This document shows positions 1-6,062 of a stretch of 24,203 nucleotides of DNA, one piece after another (within the stretch, counting starts at the first letter, position 1; the number at the start of each line of letters is the position of its first letter). Under the pieces are notes generated by a model. It ran no database searches and was not told where the DNA came from. It saw only the letters and a list, made by a program, of their open reading frames with translations. A program made the translations under genes and the position numbers. The stretch comes from Clostridiales bacterium (lineage in GTDB: Bacteria > Bacillota > Clostridia > Christensenellales > Aristaeellaceae), in assembly GCA_004556155.1 (NCBI GenBank), contig SFIM01000040.1, positions 1 through 24,203 on the forward strand. Direction: 5' to 3'.

Positions 1-164
1 GTCATTTTCTTGTGAGCCTGCGGCTCACGGCCAGAAAATGACAGAGGAAGCAGCCTGACGGCTGCTCCTCGCGCCGTACACGCCGCCGCTGCGGATTATA
101 TATGAAGGGGCTGCGGCCCCTTCATGCATCCCAGGAGCTTAAGCGAGACTTTTTTGACAATCTG
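1..164 (+). repeat. Structured intergenic repeat, copy 1 (cut by window edge)
   Basis: This stretch matches 3607-3770 over 164 positions without a gap and with about 8 substitutions counted by eye (about 95% identity). It contains successive hairpins: an outer stem at 1-10 with 33-42 enclosing TGAGCC/GGCTCA, a stem AGCAGCC/GGCTGCT near 49-66, and GAAGGGGC/GCCCCTTC near 105-124. It ends in an AT-rich tail containing CTTTTTTGACAATCTG. The first hairpin module seen in copies 2 and 3 would lie left of the window. No coding potential is visible. Function is unknown. Confidence 0.85.
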
Positions 165-165
165 G

Positions 166-197
166 CGCCCGGCTGCTTCGCATGAAGCAGCCGGGCG
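166..197. other. Perfect 14-bp stem hairpin after repeat copy 1
   Basis: CGCCCGGCTGCTTC at 166-179 pairs perfectly with 184-197 around a GCAT loop. It is followed by only TTT on the plus strand, so it is at best a weak intrinsic terminator for a gene left of the window. A smaller imperfect hairpin (CTGCC/GGCAG) follows at about 206-226. Confidence 0.5.
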
Positions 198-230
198 TTT
201 CACACTGCCAGAAGGAAATTTCGGCAGACT

Positions 231-270
231 AAAAACACCTTCGCAAGTTTTTCCCTGCGAAGGTGTTTTA
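231..270 (-). terminator. Rho-independent terminator of the ECF S-component gene
   Basis: A long stem (231-245 with 256-270) closes a 10-base loop. Read on the minus strand it ends in a run of five T, about 10 bases after the stop codon at 279-281. A matching A/T pattern on the other side makes it potentially bidirectional. Confidence 0.8.
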
Positions 271-278
271 CTTTAGGG

Positions 279-836
279 TTATTTCAGCTCGCTCTTGTTC
301 AGCACATGCCGCAGCGCGGGCAGCATGGTCTTGTACAGGATGGGCGCGGCGACGATGGCCACGCCGGCGTTGATGATGGAGGGGATAAATTTGCTCAGCA
401 TCGTGGCCCACACGGTGTTCATGGGATAGCCGTACACAAAGGCCTGATAAATAAAGGTCTTGAGCATGTACAGCGCCACATAGGTCAGCGCGCCGCACAC
501 CGCCGCCACGATGGCGCGGACAAAGCCCTCATTGCGGGTATCCCTGCTCCACAGCACGCGCGCGCACACCCAGGCCATCATGAACTTGCTGACGAAGGTG
601 ATCAGGATGTTGATTACATCGTAGCCATGGAAAGCGTCATACAGCGCAGAGCCCAGGCCCGCGGCCAGGCCGCCGTACACGCCGCCAAACAGCATGCCAG
701 ACAGCAGGCACATGGCGTTGGCAAAATGCACCTTGGAGCCCAGCAAGGGGAAACGAAACAGCGTAACCACATAGACAATGGCGGCCATCACGCCTGTGAA
801 GGCCAGGGTATAGGCGTTCATACGTTGCTTTTTCAT
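279..836 (-). CDS. ECF transporter S component (substrate-binding membrane subunit)
   Basis: This 185-residue membrane protein resembles the ECF-type S components of the PF07155-like group. These are small integral membrane proteins that bind a vitamin or related micronutrient and dock onto the shared EcfAA'T energy-coupling module. About five or six hydrophobic segments are visible. The stretch HFANAMCLLSGMLFGG followed by a glycine-rich helix and an LYDAFHGYD segment is typical of the family. I start at the ATG at 834-836 because GGGAGG lies just upstream and the sequence MKKQRMNAYTLAFTG begins as S components do; the open frame extends 36 codons further without support. The gene follows the YitT gene by 37 bp, probably in one transcript. 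No EcfA or EcfT is in the window, so it would use a module encoded elsewhere. The substrate cannot be told. Confidence 0.8.
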   Translation of the reverse strand: MKKQRMNAYTLAFTGVMAAIVYVVTLFRFPLLGSKVHFANAMCLLSGMLFGGVYGGLAAGLGSALYDAFHGYDVINILITFVSKFMMAWVCARVLWSRDTRNEGFVRAIVAAVCGALTYVALYMLKTFIYQAFVYGYPMNTVWATMLSKFIPSIINAGVAIVAAPILYKTMLPALRHVLNKSELK

Positions 837-873
837 AGCGAAGCCTCCCGGTTTTTGAAGAATACAGCCGCTA

Positions 874-1539
874 TCATAGCACAGTTTCATTGCCTGCGCA
901 AGACGGCACGCTGCCTTTCTCTCGTTTCCCCGCGCGCTGCACAATGCCGATCAGCTGCCCGGACAGAATGACCGTCAGCAGCGAATACAGGATGCGCCGC
1001 AGCGGGATGTAGGTGAGCGACAGCCCCAGCACGATCAGATCGCTGATCAGGTAAATCCACTGGATGGGAAGGTGGGTCACATGCTCCAGGCTCATGGACA
1101 GCGCATCGTCCCCGCCCGGCGCGCCGCCCGCGCGCACGCACAGCCCCACGCCCACGCCCACGAACATCGCGCCCGCTACCGCGGCGATCAGCGGGTGCTC
1201 GGATAATTCGGGAACCAGGATAGGAAACTGCTCAAACACGGCGTAAAACAGCGAAAACGCGCCGCCCGCCACGATGGAGCGCCACACAAACCCGCGCCCC
1301 AGCAGCCGCCAGCCCAGCAGATAGCACGCGGCGTTGAGGATCAGCGAGCTGACGGAGGGCGATATGCCCAGCCAGTGGTGCCCCAGCAGCGTCAGCCCCA
1401 GCACGCCGCCCTCGGTCACGCCCGATATGGAGTGCACCTGATACAGCCCGAAGGCCAGGATGGCGCTGCCGGACAGCAGCAAAAGCAGCTCCCTGCGCGT
1501 GATGGTCAGGGAGGCGAAAAGCGCCTTGATTTTTTTCAT
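874..1539 (-). CDS. YitT family membrane protein
   Basis: A 221-residue integral membrane protein of the YitT/DUF161 family, whose biochemical role is not established. After a short basic N-terminus (MKKIKALF) there are about five membrane segments. Family features include the VTEGGVLGLTLLGHHWLGISPS stretch region and the glycine-rich GVGVGLCVRAGGAPGGDD segment around residues 128-147. It is shorter than typical YitT proteins (about 280 residues) and lacks the C-terminal cytoplasmic DUF2179 domain. The start ATG at 1539 has AAAGGG about 9 bases upstream. A strong promoter lies 160 bases upstream (1699-1727), leaving an unusually long leader with a possible small reading frame. It is probably co-transcribed with the downstream S component; a transport-related role is inference only. 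Confidence 0.85.
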   Translation of the reverse strand: MKKIKALFASLTITRRELLLLLSGSAILAFGLYQVHSISGVTEGGVLGLTLLGHHWLGISPSVSSLILNAACYLLGWRLLGRGFVWRSIVAGGAFSLFYAVFEQFPILVPELSEHPLIAAVAGAMFVGVGVGLCVRAGGAPGGDDALSMSLEHVTHLPIQWIYLISDLIVLGLSLTYIPLRRILYSLLTVILSGQLIGIVQRAGKREKGSVPSCAGNETVL

Positions 1540-1596
1540 TTTAAAATACCCTTTCTATGCCGGATGATAAAAATATGAAAGCAGCATAAAAAGAGC

Positions 1597-1650
1597 CTAT
1601 GAGGCCGGTCGTTTTTTCAGGCAGCGCGCAGCCGCTGCGAGACAGGACAA
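1597..1650 (-). CDS. Possible 17-residue leader peptide of the yitT transcript
   Basis: Within the yitT leader, GGGAGG (1658-1663, minus strand) precedes a TTG by 7 bases. The TTG opens a 17-codon frame (MSCLAAAARCLKKRPAS) ending at TAG. The stop lies in a small GCCT/AGGC hairpin followed by TCTTTTT, and the middle of the frame can fold as GCAGCG/CGCTGC. This is the layout of a leader peptide with an attenuator, but the frame is short and the start is TTG. It may be chance. Confidence 0.25.
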   Translation of the reverse strand: MSCLAAAARCLKKRPAS

Positions 1651-1698
1651 AATAAAACCTCCCTTTCACCAGGCGGGAAAAATCAGCTTATCCTATAC

Positions 1699-1727
1699 AG
1701 TATAGCAGAAATCCTGCGCCTCGTCAA
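1699..1727 (-). promoter_or_regulatory. Sigma-A type promoter for yitT
   Basis: On the minus strand TTGACG (1722-1727) and TATACT (1699-1704) are separated by exactly 17 bp. Transcription would begin near 1690, giving a leader of about 150 bases before the yitT ATG. Confidence 0.7.
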
Positions 1728-1732
1728 AGGGA

Positions 1733-1778
1733 GAAAAAGGTTTGAGCATATCAACAAGAAAAAGGTTTGAGCATATCA
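1733..1778. repeat. 21-bp direct repeat over the TRIC stop codon
   Basis: An identical 21-bp unit occurs at 1733-1753 and 1758-1778, separated by ACAA. The second unit contains the stop codon of the TRIC gene (minus strand TGA at 1776-1778). The first lies between that stop and the yitT -35 box. It looks like a recent small tandem duplication. Confidence 0.8.
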
Positions 1779-2402
1779 GTCCGCCCGCGGCAGGTTCCAG
1801 TGGAAGGTAACGGACAGCGCGCGGATGACCATCACCACCATCGCGCCTATGATCATGGCCGTGGCGTGCCCGGTTACGCGCCAGAGCAGCGCGCACACCA
1901 GCGCCCCAGCCAGGGACGCGCAGGCATATACATCCTTGACAAAGATATAGGGTGTGTCCCCCGCCATCACATCGCGCAGGATACCGCCGCCCACGCCCGA
2001 CAGCACGCCCACAAACACCGTCAGGTAGATGCCGGCGTTCGGCTGGGCGGCATAGGCGTTGCTGACCCCGACCACCGAGAAGATGCCCAGGCCAATCGTA
2101 TCCATTGCCAGTATGGTGCGCTGGTAGGCATTGTGGTTGCCCGTCAGGTAATAGCGCACGGGCTTGATGAACACAATTACCGCTACCAGCGTGGCCGTGA
2201 AGGCGTAGATGGGGTTTTGAAAGGTATAGGGAGGGATCACGCCCAGCAGCAGATCGCGGATGATACCGCCGCCCACGGCTGTGGTTAGCGCCAGCACGCA
2301 CACGCCGAACACATCCATCTGCTTGCGGATGGCGATGATTGCGCCCGAGGCCGCAAAGGCCACCGTGCCTATCAGCTCCAAAATCAGCACAAACCCATCC
2401 AT
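1776..2402 (-). CDS. TRIC/UPF0126 family cation channel protein
   Basis: A 208-residue membrane protein of the UPF0126 (YicG/YvgT-like) family, the prokaryotic relatives of trimeric intracellular cation channels. The family hallmark is an internal duplication of a three-helix module, each copy carrying a GG-I/L-x-RD motif. Both are visible, as AVGGGIIRDLLLGVIPP in the first half and GVGGGILRDVMAGDTP in the second. About seven membrane segments are expected. I start at the ATG at 2400-2402 (MDGFVLILELIGTVAF), where family members begin, with a GGGGGA upstream; the open frame extends 43 codons further without support. Its promoter lies back to back with that of a LysR regulator, so it is a plausible LysR target. 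Activity as a K+ or other monovalent cation channel is inferred from the family. Confidence 0.88.
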   Translation of the reverse strand: MDGFVLILELIGTVAFAASGAIIAIRKQMDVFGVCVLALTTAVGGGIIRDLLLGVIPPYTFQNPIYAFTATLVAVIVFIKPVRYYLTGNHNAYQRTILAMDTIGLGIFSVVGVSNAYAAQPNAGIYLTVFVGVLSGVGGGILRDVMAGDTPYIFVKDVYACASLAGALVCALLWRVTGHATAMIIGAMVVMVIRALSVTFHWNLPRAD

Positions 2403-2433
2403 GCGCGCGTCCCCCGTTTCTGTTCTCCAGCGC

Positions 2434-2462
2434 ATTATATACCAGGGCTGGCGCGCGCGCAA
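2434..2462 (-). promoter_or_regulatory. Promoter of the TRIC gene
   Basis: On the minus strand TTGCGC (2457-2462), a 17-bp spacer and a perfect TATAAT (2434-2439) precede the start codon by about 32 bases. Confidence 0.6.
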
Positions 2463-2581
2463 GCATCCTGGGGATGAAAAAATAAAGGAAATCCGCGGCC
2501 TGTGTCGAATGGTAATAATTTGGGCAGTCAAACTAAAAAGAAGGAACTACGCCTTTTCTTTACTTCTTGGCCGAACAATCG

Positions 2582-2610
2582 TTGCTGCTTTGACAAGTTA
2601 AACGTATTAT
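2582..2610 (+). promoter_or_regulatory. Promoter of the LysR gene
   Basis: TTGCTG (2582-2587), a 17-bp spacer and TATTAT (2605-2610) lie 22 bases before the LysR ATG. A TTGACA inside the spacer (2590-2595) is too close to this -10 to serve with it. The roughly 120 bp between this and the divergent TRIC promoter is where a LysR operator would be expected; I could not assign one. Confidence 0.5.
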
Positions 2611-2631
2611 GCTTTTTGTAAGGAGACCCCC

Positions 2632-3564
2632 ATGAACACCCTGCACTTTAAATATGCTGTGGAGGTGGAGCGCTGCGGCTCCATCACCCAGGCCGCCGAA
2701 AACCTGTACATGGCCCAGCCCAACCTGAGCAAATCCATCAAGGAATTGGAGGACACGCTGGGCTTTCAGATCTTTGCCCGCACATCTCGCGGCGTGGTGC
2801 CTACCGCCCGCGGGCGCGAGTTTTTGGTTTATGCGCGCGGCATTCTCAATCAGCTGCAGGCCATGGAGGCGCTCTCTCAGCGGCATGACGATGCGACCCA
2901 GCGCTTCAGCCTGTCCATGCCGCGGGCGGGGTATATTGCCGATTGCTTTTCCGCCCTGGTGGACAGCCTGGATAAGGGCAGCCCTATGGACATTCGCGTG
3001 CGCGAGGCCAGCGCCCTGCACACAATCAACGATGTGGCGGACGGGCAGTTTCAGCTGGGTATTTTCCGCACGGAGAGCAAGGACGCGGGGTATTACCTGA
3101 ATTACCTGCGCGAAAAATCGCTGCAATATGAGCCGGTGTGGGAATACGACGCGCTGCTGCTGCTGTCGCAGGAGCACCCGTTGGCGGCGCACGACCGCAT
3201 TGAGCCCGAGAATTTGACCCCGTACACGCAGATCATCTATGGTGATCTGGCCGTGCCGTACCTGCCTGCCTCCGACGCGCTGCGCGCGGACGAACCGCCG
3301 TCCAGCCGCATCCAGGTGTACGGCCGCCTGGAGCAGCTGGATCTGCTGAGCCGCCTGCCCGATACCTATATGTGGGCCTCGCCCGAAACGCCCACGGCGC
3401 TGCGGCGCTTTTCCCTGGTGATGCGCAAGTGCTTCAACGCGGGCATGCGCTACCAGGATATCCTGATATACCCCACCTCCTACCAGCTTTCCGTGCTGGA
3501 TCGGCGGTTTATATCGCTGCTTTCCAGTGCGCGCGCACGGCTGTCACATCAGGCGTATACGTAA
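2632..3564 (+). CDS. LysR family transcriptional regulator
   Basis: A 310-residue LysR-type regulator. The N-terminal winged helix-turn-helix is clear at residues 16-45, with GSITQAAENLYMAQPNLSKS leading into IKELEDTLGFQIFART. The expected TARGREFLVYAR linker helix follows. Residues 90-300 form the substrate-binding-like effector domain, including the LGIFRTES and EYDALLLLSQEHPLA stretches. AAGGAG precedes the ATG by 7 bases. It is transcribed away from the TRIC channel gene, the usual arrangement for a LysR protein that controls its neighbour and itself. The effector is unknown. The gene ends only 6 bases before repeat copy 2, whose hairpins probably form its 3' end. Confidence 0.93.
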   Translation: MNTLHFKYAVEVERCGSITQAAENLYMAQPNLSKSIKELEDTLGFQIFARTSRGVVPTARGREFLVYARGILNQLQAMEALSQRHDDATQRFSLSMPRAGYIADCFSALVDSLDKGSPMDIRVREASALHTINDVADGQFQLGIFRTESKDAGYYLNYLREKSLQYEPVWEYDALLLLSQEHPLAAHDRIEPENLTPYTQIIYGDLAVPYLPASDALRADEPPSSRIQVYGRLEQLDLLSRLPDTYMWASPETPTALRRFSLVMRKCFNAGMRYQDILIYPTSYQLSVLDRRFISLLSSARARLSHQAYT

Positions 3565-3570
3565 GAAGAC

Positions 3571-3770
3571 GATGCAAGTCAGCTAAAGCAGACTTGCATC
3601 GGGAACGTCATTTTCTTGTGAGCCTGCGGCTCACGGCCAGAAAATGACAAAGGAAGCAGCCTGACGGCTGCTCCTCGCACCGCACATGTCGCTGCTGCGG
3701 ATTATATATGAAGGGGCTGCGGCCCCTTCATGCATCCCAAGAGTTTAAGCGAGACTTTTTTGACAATCTG
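3571..3770 (+). repeat. Structured intergenic repeat, copy 2 (most complete)
   Basis: The element begins 6 bases after the LysR stop. Module 1 is a 10-bp hairpin (3571-3580 with 3591-3600, loop AGCTAAAGCA). Module 2 is a 10-bp outer stem (3607-3616 with 3639-3648) enclosing TGAGCC/GGCTCA. Module 3 is AGCAGCC/GGCTGCT (3655-3661 with 3666-3672). A conserved linker CTCCTCGCACCGCACATG follows, ending in CGGATTA. Module 4 is GAAGGGGC/GCCCCTTC. The tail ends CTTTTTTGACAATCTG. Positions 3607-3770 match copy 1 without gaps. Modules 1-3 match copy 3 near 11021-11180 in architecture and linkers but not in stem sequence. No reading frame is supported. Confidence 0.88.
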
Positions 3771-3801
3771 AAACGCCGGGCTAATTTTTAGTCCGGCGTT
3801 T
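3771..3801 (-). terminator. Hairpin over the stop codon of the flippase gene
   Basis: AAACGCCGG (3771-3779) pairs with CCGGCGTTT (3793-3801), and the stop codon of the minus-strand flippase gene lies in the loop. There is no real T tract on the minus-strand side, so termination efficiency is doubtful. Confidence 0.45.
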
Positions 3802-5074
3802 TGCTTTGCCGCAGCGCCAGCGCCAGCAGCCCCAGCGTGGATAGCAGCGTTGCGCTTTGTCCCAATTGCATGGCGCGGATGGCTCCTGCGATGCGCGCGC
3901 CGGGCAGGGCCGTCCAGCGGTGCAGCAGTGCCAGCGTCAGCAACGATCCGGCCAGCGCGGGCATCAGCGCCTGCCGCTGCTCCCCCAGGCCGCTCAGCAG
4001 CGCATTGACAGCGTGCTGCACGGCAAACAGCAGCGTCAGCGGCGCGCTGAGGATAAACATGCCGGCCAGCTCCGGCTCGTTGTATACCCAGGTGGCCAGG
4101 ATATTCGCGCCGATGCGCACGGCGGCCATGCCGCCCAGGCCGCAGATCAGCGCGCTGGATAGCAGCCGCACGGCCAGCCTGCGCTGCGCCGCGCCCTCCA
4201 CGCGCGCCACGGCGGGCGCGCCTACCATGGCCAGCGCGCCGGTAAATATGCCCGGCGCCATCAGCACGGGCATGACCATGCCCTGAAACATGCCTAACTG
4301 TGCCGTGGCCTGCGCCAGCGTCAGCCCCGATATTACCAGCCGCCGTGGAATCATTGCCCCGCTGAGCGCTCGCAGCGCGGTGGAAAGCAGCCGCATGCCG
4401 CACAGCGGCAGCGACAGCCGCCATAGCTCGCGGCGCAGCGCGGCGTAATCCGCATCCGGCGGGCTTGCCGTTTCCCGGCGCAAAAGCGATAGAATCAGCA
4501 CCAGCCCCGCCGCTTCGGCAATCGAGGTGGCAACGCCGGGCATGGCCGCGCGCCAGGCGACGCTGGCCTGCGGCAGGGTCAGCAGCAATCCCGCGGCCAG
4601 CAGGAAACGCAGCGCCTGCTCCAGCATTTCGCTCAGCGCGGGCGGCCAGGCGCGCCCCAGACCATAGCAAAAGCCATTGTAAACCGCTGACAGCCCCAGC
4701 ACCGCCAGACAGGGCGTGAACACCCACAGCGAAGGCAGCACGCGCAGATCGCCCAGCGCGTAGGCCATCAGGGGAGCCAATAGCAGCCACAGGGGAATCA
4801 GCACCGCGCTGGCACGCAGCGCCAAGGAGCGTCCTGCGCGCAGGGCGCGGGCGTCGGCATGGCGCGCCGTGATGCGGCTGACCGCCAGCGGCAGCCCTGC
4901 CGTCACGGGCGTGATAAAGAGCATGTGCGCGCTGTGCGACAGCGTCATAACGCCCATTGCCTGCGCGCCCAGCATGCGGCTGAGAACCACGCGCAGCACA
5001 AACCCCGCTCCGCGCGTGATGGCGTTGGCGCAGGTAAGCACCGCCGTTTGCCGCCAGATTTTATGCTCCCTCAT
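3788..5074 (-). CDS. SpoVB/MurJ-like polysaccharide flippase (MOP superfamily)
   Basis: A 428-residue polytopic membrane protein of the MOP/MVF superfamily that flips lipid-linked sugars or peptidoglycan precursors. It is closest in look to the stage V sporulation protein B group. The N-terminus (residues 8-40) has the family pattern TRGAGFVLRVVLSRMLGAQAMG followed by PVTAGLPLAVSRITARH, and about twelve hydrophobic segments continue to the end. At 428 residues it is shorter than SpoVB proteins (about 510-550), so one or two helices may be missing. I start at the ATG at 5072-5074 because the family pattern begins there; a weak GGGGGT lies upstream. A longer frame from a TTG at 5146 would add 24 unlikely residues. 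Codons are GC-rich and alanine-heavy like its neighbours. Whether it serves spores, capsule or wall is not shown by the context. Confidence 0.82.
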   Translation of the reverse strand: MREHKIWRQTAVLTCANAITRGAGFVLRVVLSRMLGAQAMGVMTLSHSAHMLFITPVTAGLPLAVSRITARHADARALRAGRSLALRASAVLIPLWLLLAPLMAYALGDLRVLPSLWVFTPCLAVLGLSAVYNGFCYGLGRAWPPALSEMLEQALRFLLAAGLLLTLPQASVAWRAAMPGVATSIAEAAGLVLILSLLRRETASPPDADYAALRRELWRLSLPLCGMRLLSTALRALSGAMIPRRLVISGLTLAQATAQLGMFQGMVMPVLMAPGIFTGALAMVGAPAVARVEGAAQRRLAVRLLSSALICGLGGMAAVRIGANILATWVYNEPELAGMFILSAPLTLLFAVQHAVNALLSGLGEQRQALMPALAGSLLTLALLHRWTALPGARIAGAIRAMQLGQSATLLSTLGLLALALRQSKTPD

Positions 5075-5144
5075 CCTGCCGCACCCCCATGGCCCTATCC
5101 TATGATGGGGCGGTGATGCGGTATGACGCGCAAGGCGGGAAATC

Positions 5145-5174
5145 AAAAAACGGCTTCTCCCAAAGGAGAAGCCG
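5145..5174 (-). terminator. Strong intrinsic terminator of the secreted-protein gene
   Basis: CGGCTTCTCC (5151-5160) and GGAGAAGCCG (5165-5174) form a perfect 10-bp stem with a CAAA loop. On the minus strand it is followed by six T (5145-5150). It separates the secreted-protein gene from the flippase gene downstream. Confidence 0.9.
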
Positions 5175-5226
5175 CCGTCAAAATGGCGTTTGGCTGCATA
5201 CAGCGGATGCGGCTGTTGCTTTGTGA

Positions 5227-5928
5227 TTAGTCCTTTTCGATGTTTACATAGGCAATCGCATCCACCGAGACGGGGGTCATGCCCTTGGCCTCGTACAGCG
5301 CCATGAACTCCTCGGGGATTTCCATGCGGAAAATCATGGTACTGCCCGCGGTCAGCGCGCGGCCATCGTACAGGTTGTCGTCCTCCAGATACAGGATGTT
5401 GCCCTCCTGATCCAGCAGGGCGGCGACGACGGAAATGTCAAACAGCGTCTGCTCGGTGTTGTTGGTGACGGTTACATACATATAGTCCTCGGTGTACCAG
5501 CCCATGGATTCGTTCAGCCGCAGCTCGGTCACGCAGGGCAGGCGCAGCGTATCCACGGAGGAGTCGCTCTTGCCTGCGAGGGTCAGCATATGATCCGCCG
5601 CTGTTTTGGTTTCGTCTTCAATCTCTCCGTACATGCGCACATAGGTGTATTCGCCGGGCTTGAGGCATTTGACATAGGCTTCCGCGTAATCGTCGGAGGC
5701 AATGGGCTGACCCTCGGCGTCGTAGGCTTCAAATACGCCGGAGCTGATTGAAATATCCCGATCGCCCACGTTGGTTACTTTGGCAAAGAGAAAAGCGTCG
5801 TGCGACCAGTCGGTCTTGACTTCCCACAGGTTTTCCTGATCCGTCTGCAGCTTGCCGGCGGCCAGCGCGGGCAGGGCGATCATCAGCAGAGCAAGCGAAA
5901 GCAGCAGCGCGCGTTTTGCATTTTTCAT
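5227..5928 (-). CDS. Secreted protein of unknown function with two FxLYD-like beta domains
   Basis: A 233-residue exported protein. Residues 1-24 are a classic signal peptide: a basic start (MKNAKRA), a leucine-rich core, and ALAA before the mature GKLQTD. There is no lipobox cysteine. The mature part appears to hold two similar beta-sandwich segments of the FxLYD or DUF5067 style. One is around residues 45-105 (FLFAKVTNVGDRDISISSGVF and a charged turn). The other is around residues 148-210 (MYVTVTNNTEQTLFDISVV, then AALLDQEGNIL). Such domains are common in extracellular Bacillota proteins that contact wall or surface material. The start has GGAGG at good spacing and a near-consensus promoter upstream, and the gene is followed by a strong terminator, so it is a single-gene transcript. 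Function is not recognised. Confidence 0.75.
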   Translation of the reverse strand: MKNAKRALLLSLALLMIALPALAAGKLQTDQENLWEVKTDWSHDAFLFAKVTNVGDRDISISSGVFEAYDAEGQPIASDDYAEAYVKCLKPGEYTYVRMYGEIEDETKTAADHMLTLAGKSDSSVDTLRLPCVTELRLNESMGWYTEDYMYVTVTNNTEQTLFDISVVAALLDQEGNILYLEDDNLYDGRALTAGSTMIFRMEIPEEFMALYEAKGMTPVSVDAIAYVNIEKD

Positions 5929-5961
5929 GGTTAAAACCTCCGTTCGTGTTGATACCTGCTC

Positions 5962-5990
5962 ATTATAGCCCGGATTCTGTGCCAGTGCAA
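5962..5990 (-). promoter_or_regulatory. Promoter of the secreted-protein gene
   Basis: On the minus strand TTGCAC (5985-5990), a 17-bp spacer and a perfect TATAAT (5962-5967) lie 33 bases before the start codon. Confidence 0.75.
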
Positions 5991-6004
5991 CCGCAAATTT
6001 GCGT

Positions 6005-6034
6005 TTGCATTGCGATTGATTCTTATTATATAAT
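6005..6034 (+). promoter_or_regulatory. Promoter of the CCA-adding enzyme gene
   Basis: TTGCAT (6005-6010), an 18-bp spacer and TATAAT (6029-6034) lie 28 bases before the ATG. It sits back to back with the promoter of the secreted-protein gene; the two -35 boxes are only about 14 bp apart. Confidence 0.7.
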
Positions 6035-6062
6035 AGAAAGAAAAAACAGGGGGTGCGCGCTT

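Noticed and set aside
1..278. Repeat copies as CRISPR or as insertion sequence remnants.
   Set aside because: There are no regularly spaced short repeats with unique spacers and no transposase fragment. The copies are single, widely spaced and built of hairpins.
1540..1690. A known riboswitch (FMN, TPP or similar) in the yitT leader.
   Set aside because: None of the conserved core strings of those classes is visible.
2590..2610. TTGACA at 2590-2595 as the LysR -35 box.
   Set aside because: Only 9 bp separate it from TATTAT, and no -10 lies 16-18 bp downstream. TTGCTG at 2582 fits the spacing better.
4465..4719. Short plus-strand frames inside the flippase gene.
   Set aside because: They are arginine- and alanine-rich shadow frames without ribosome sites.
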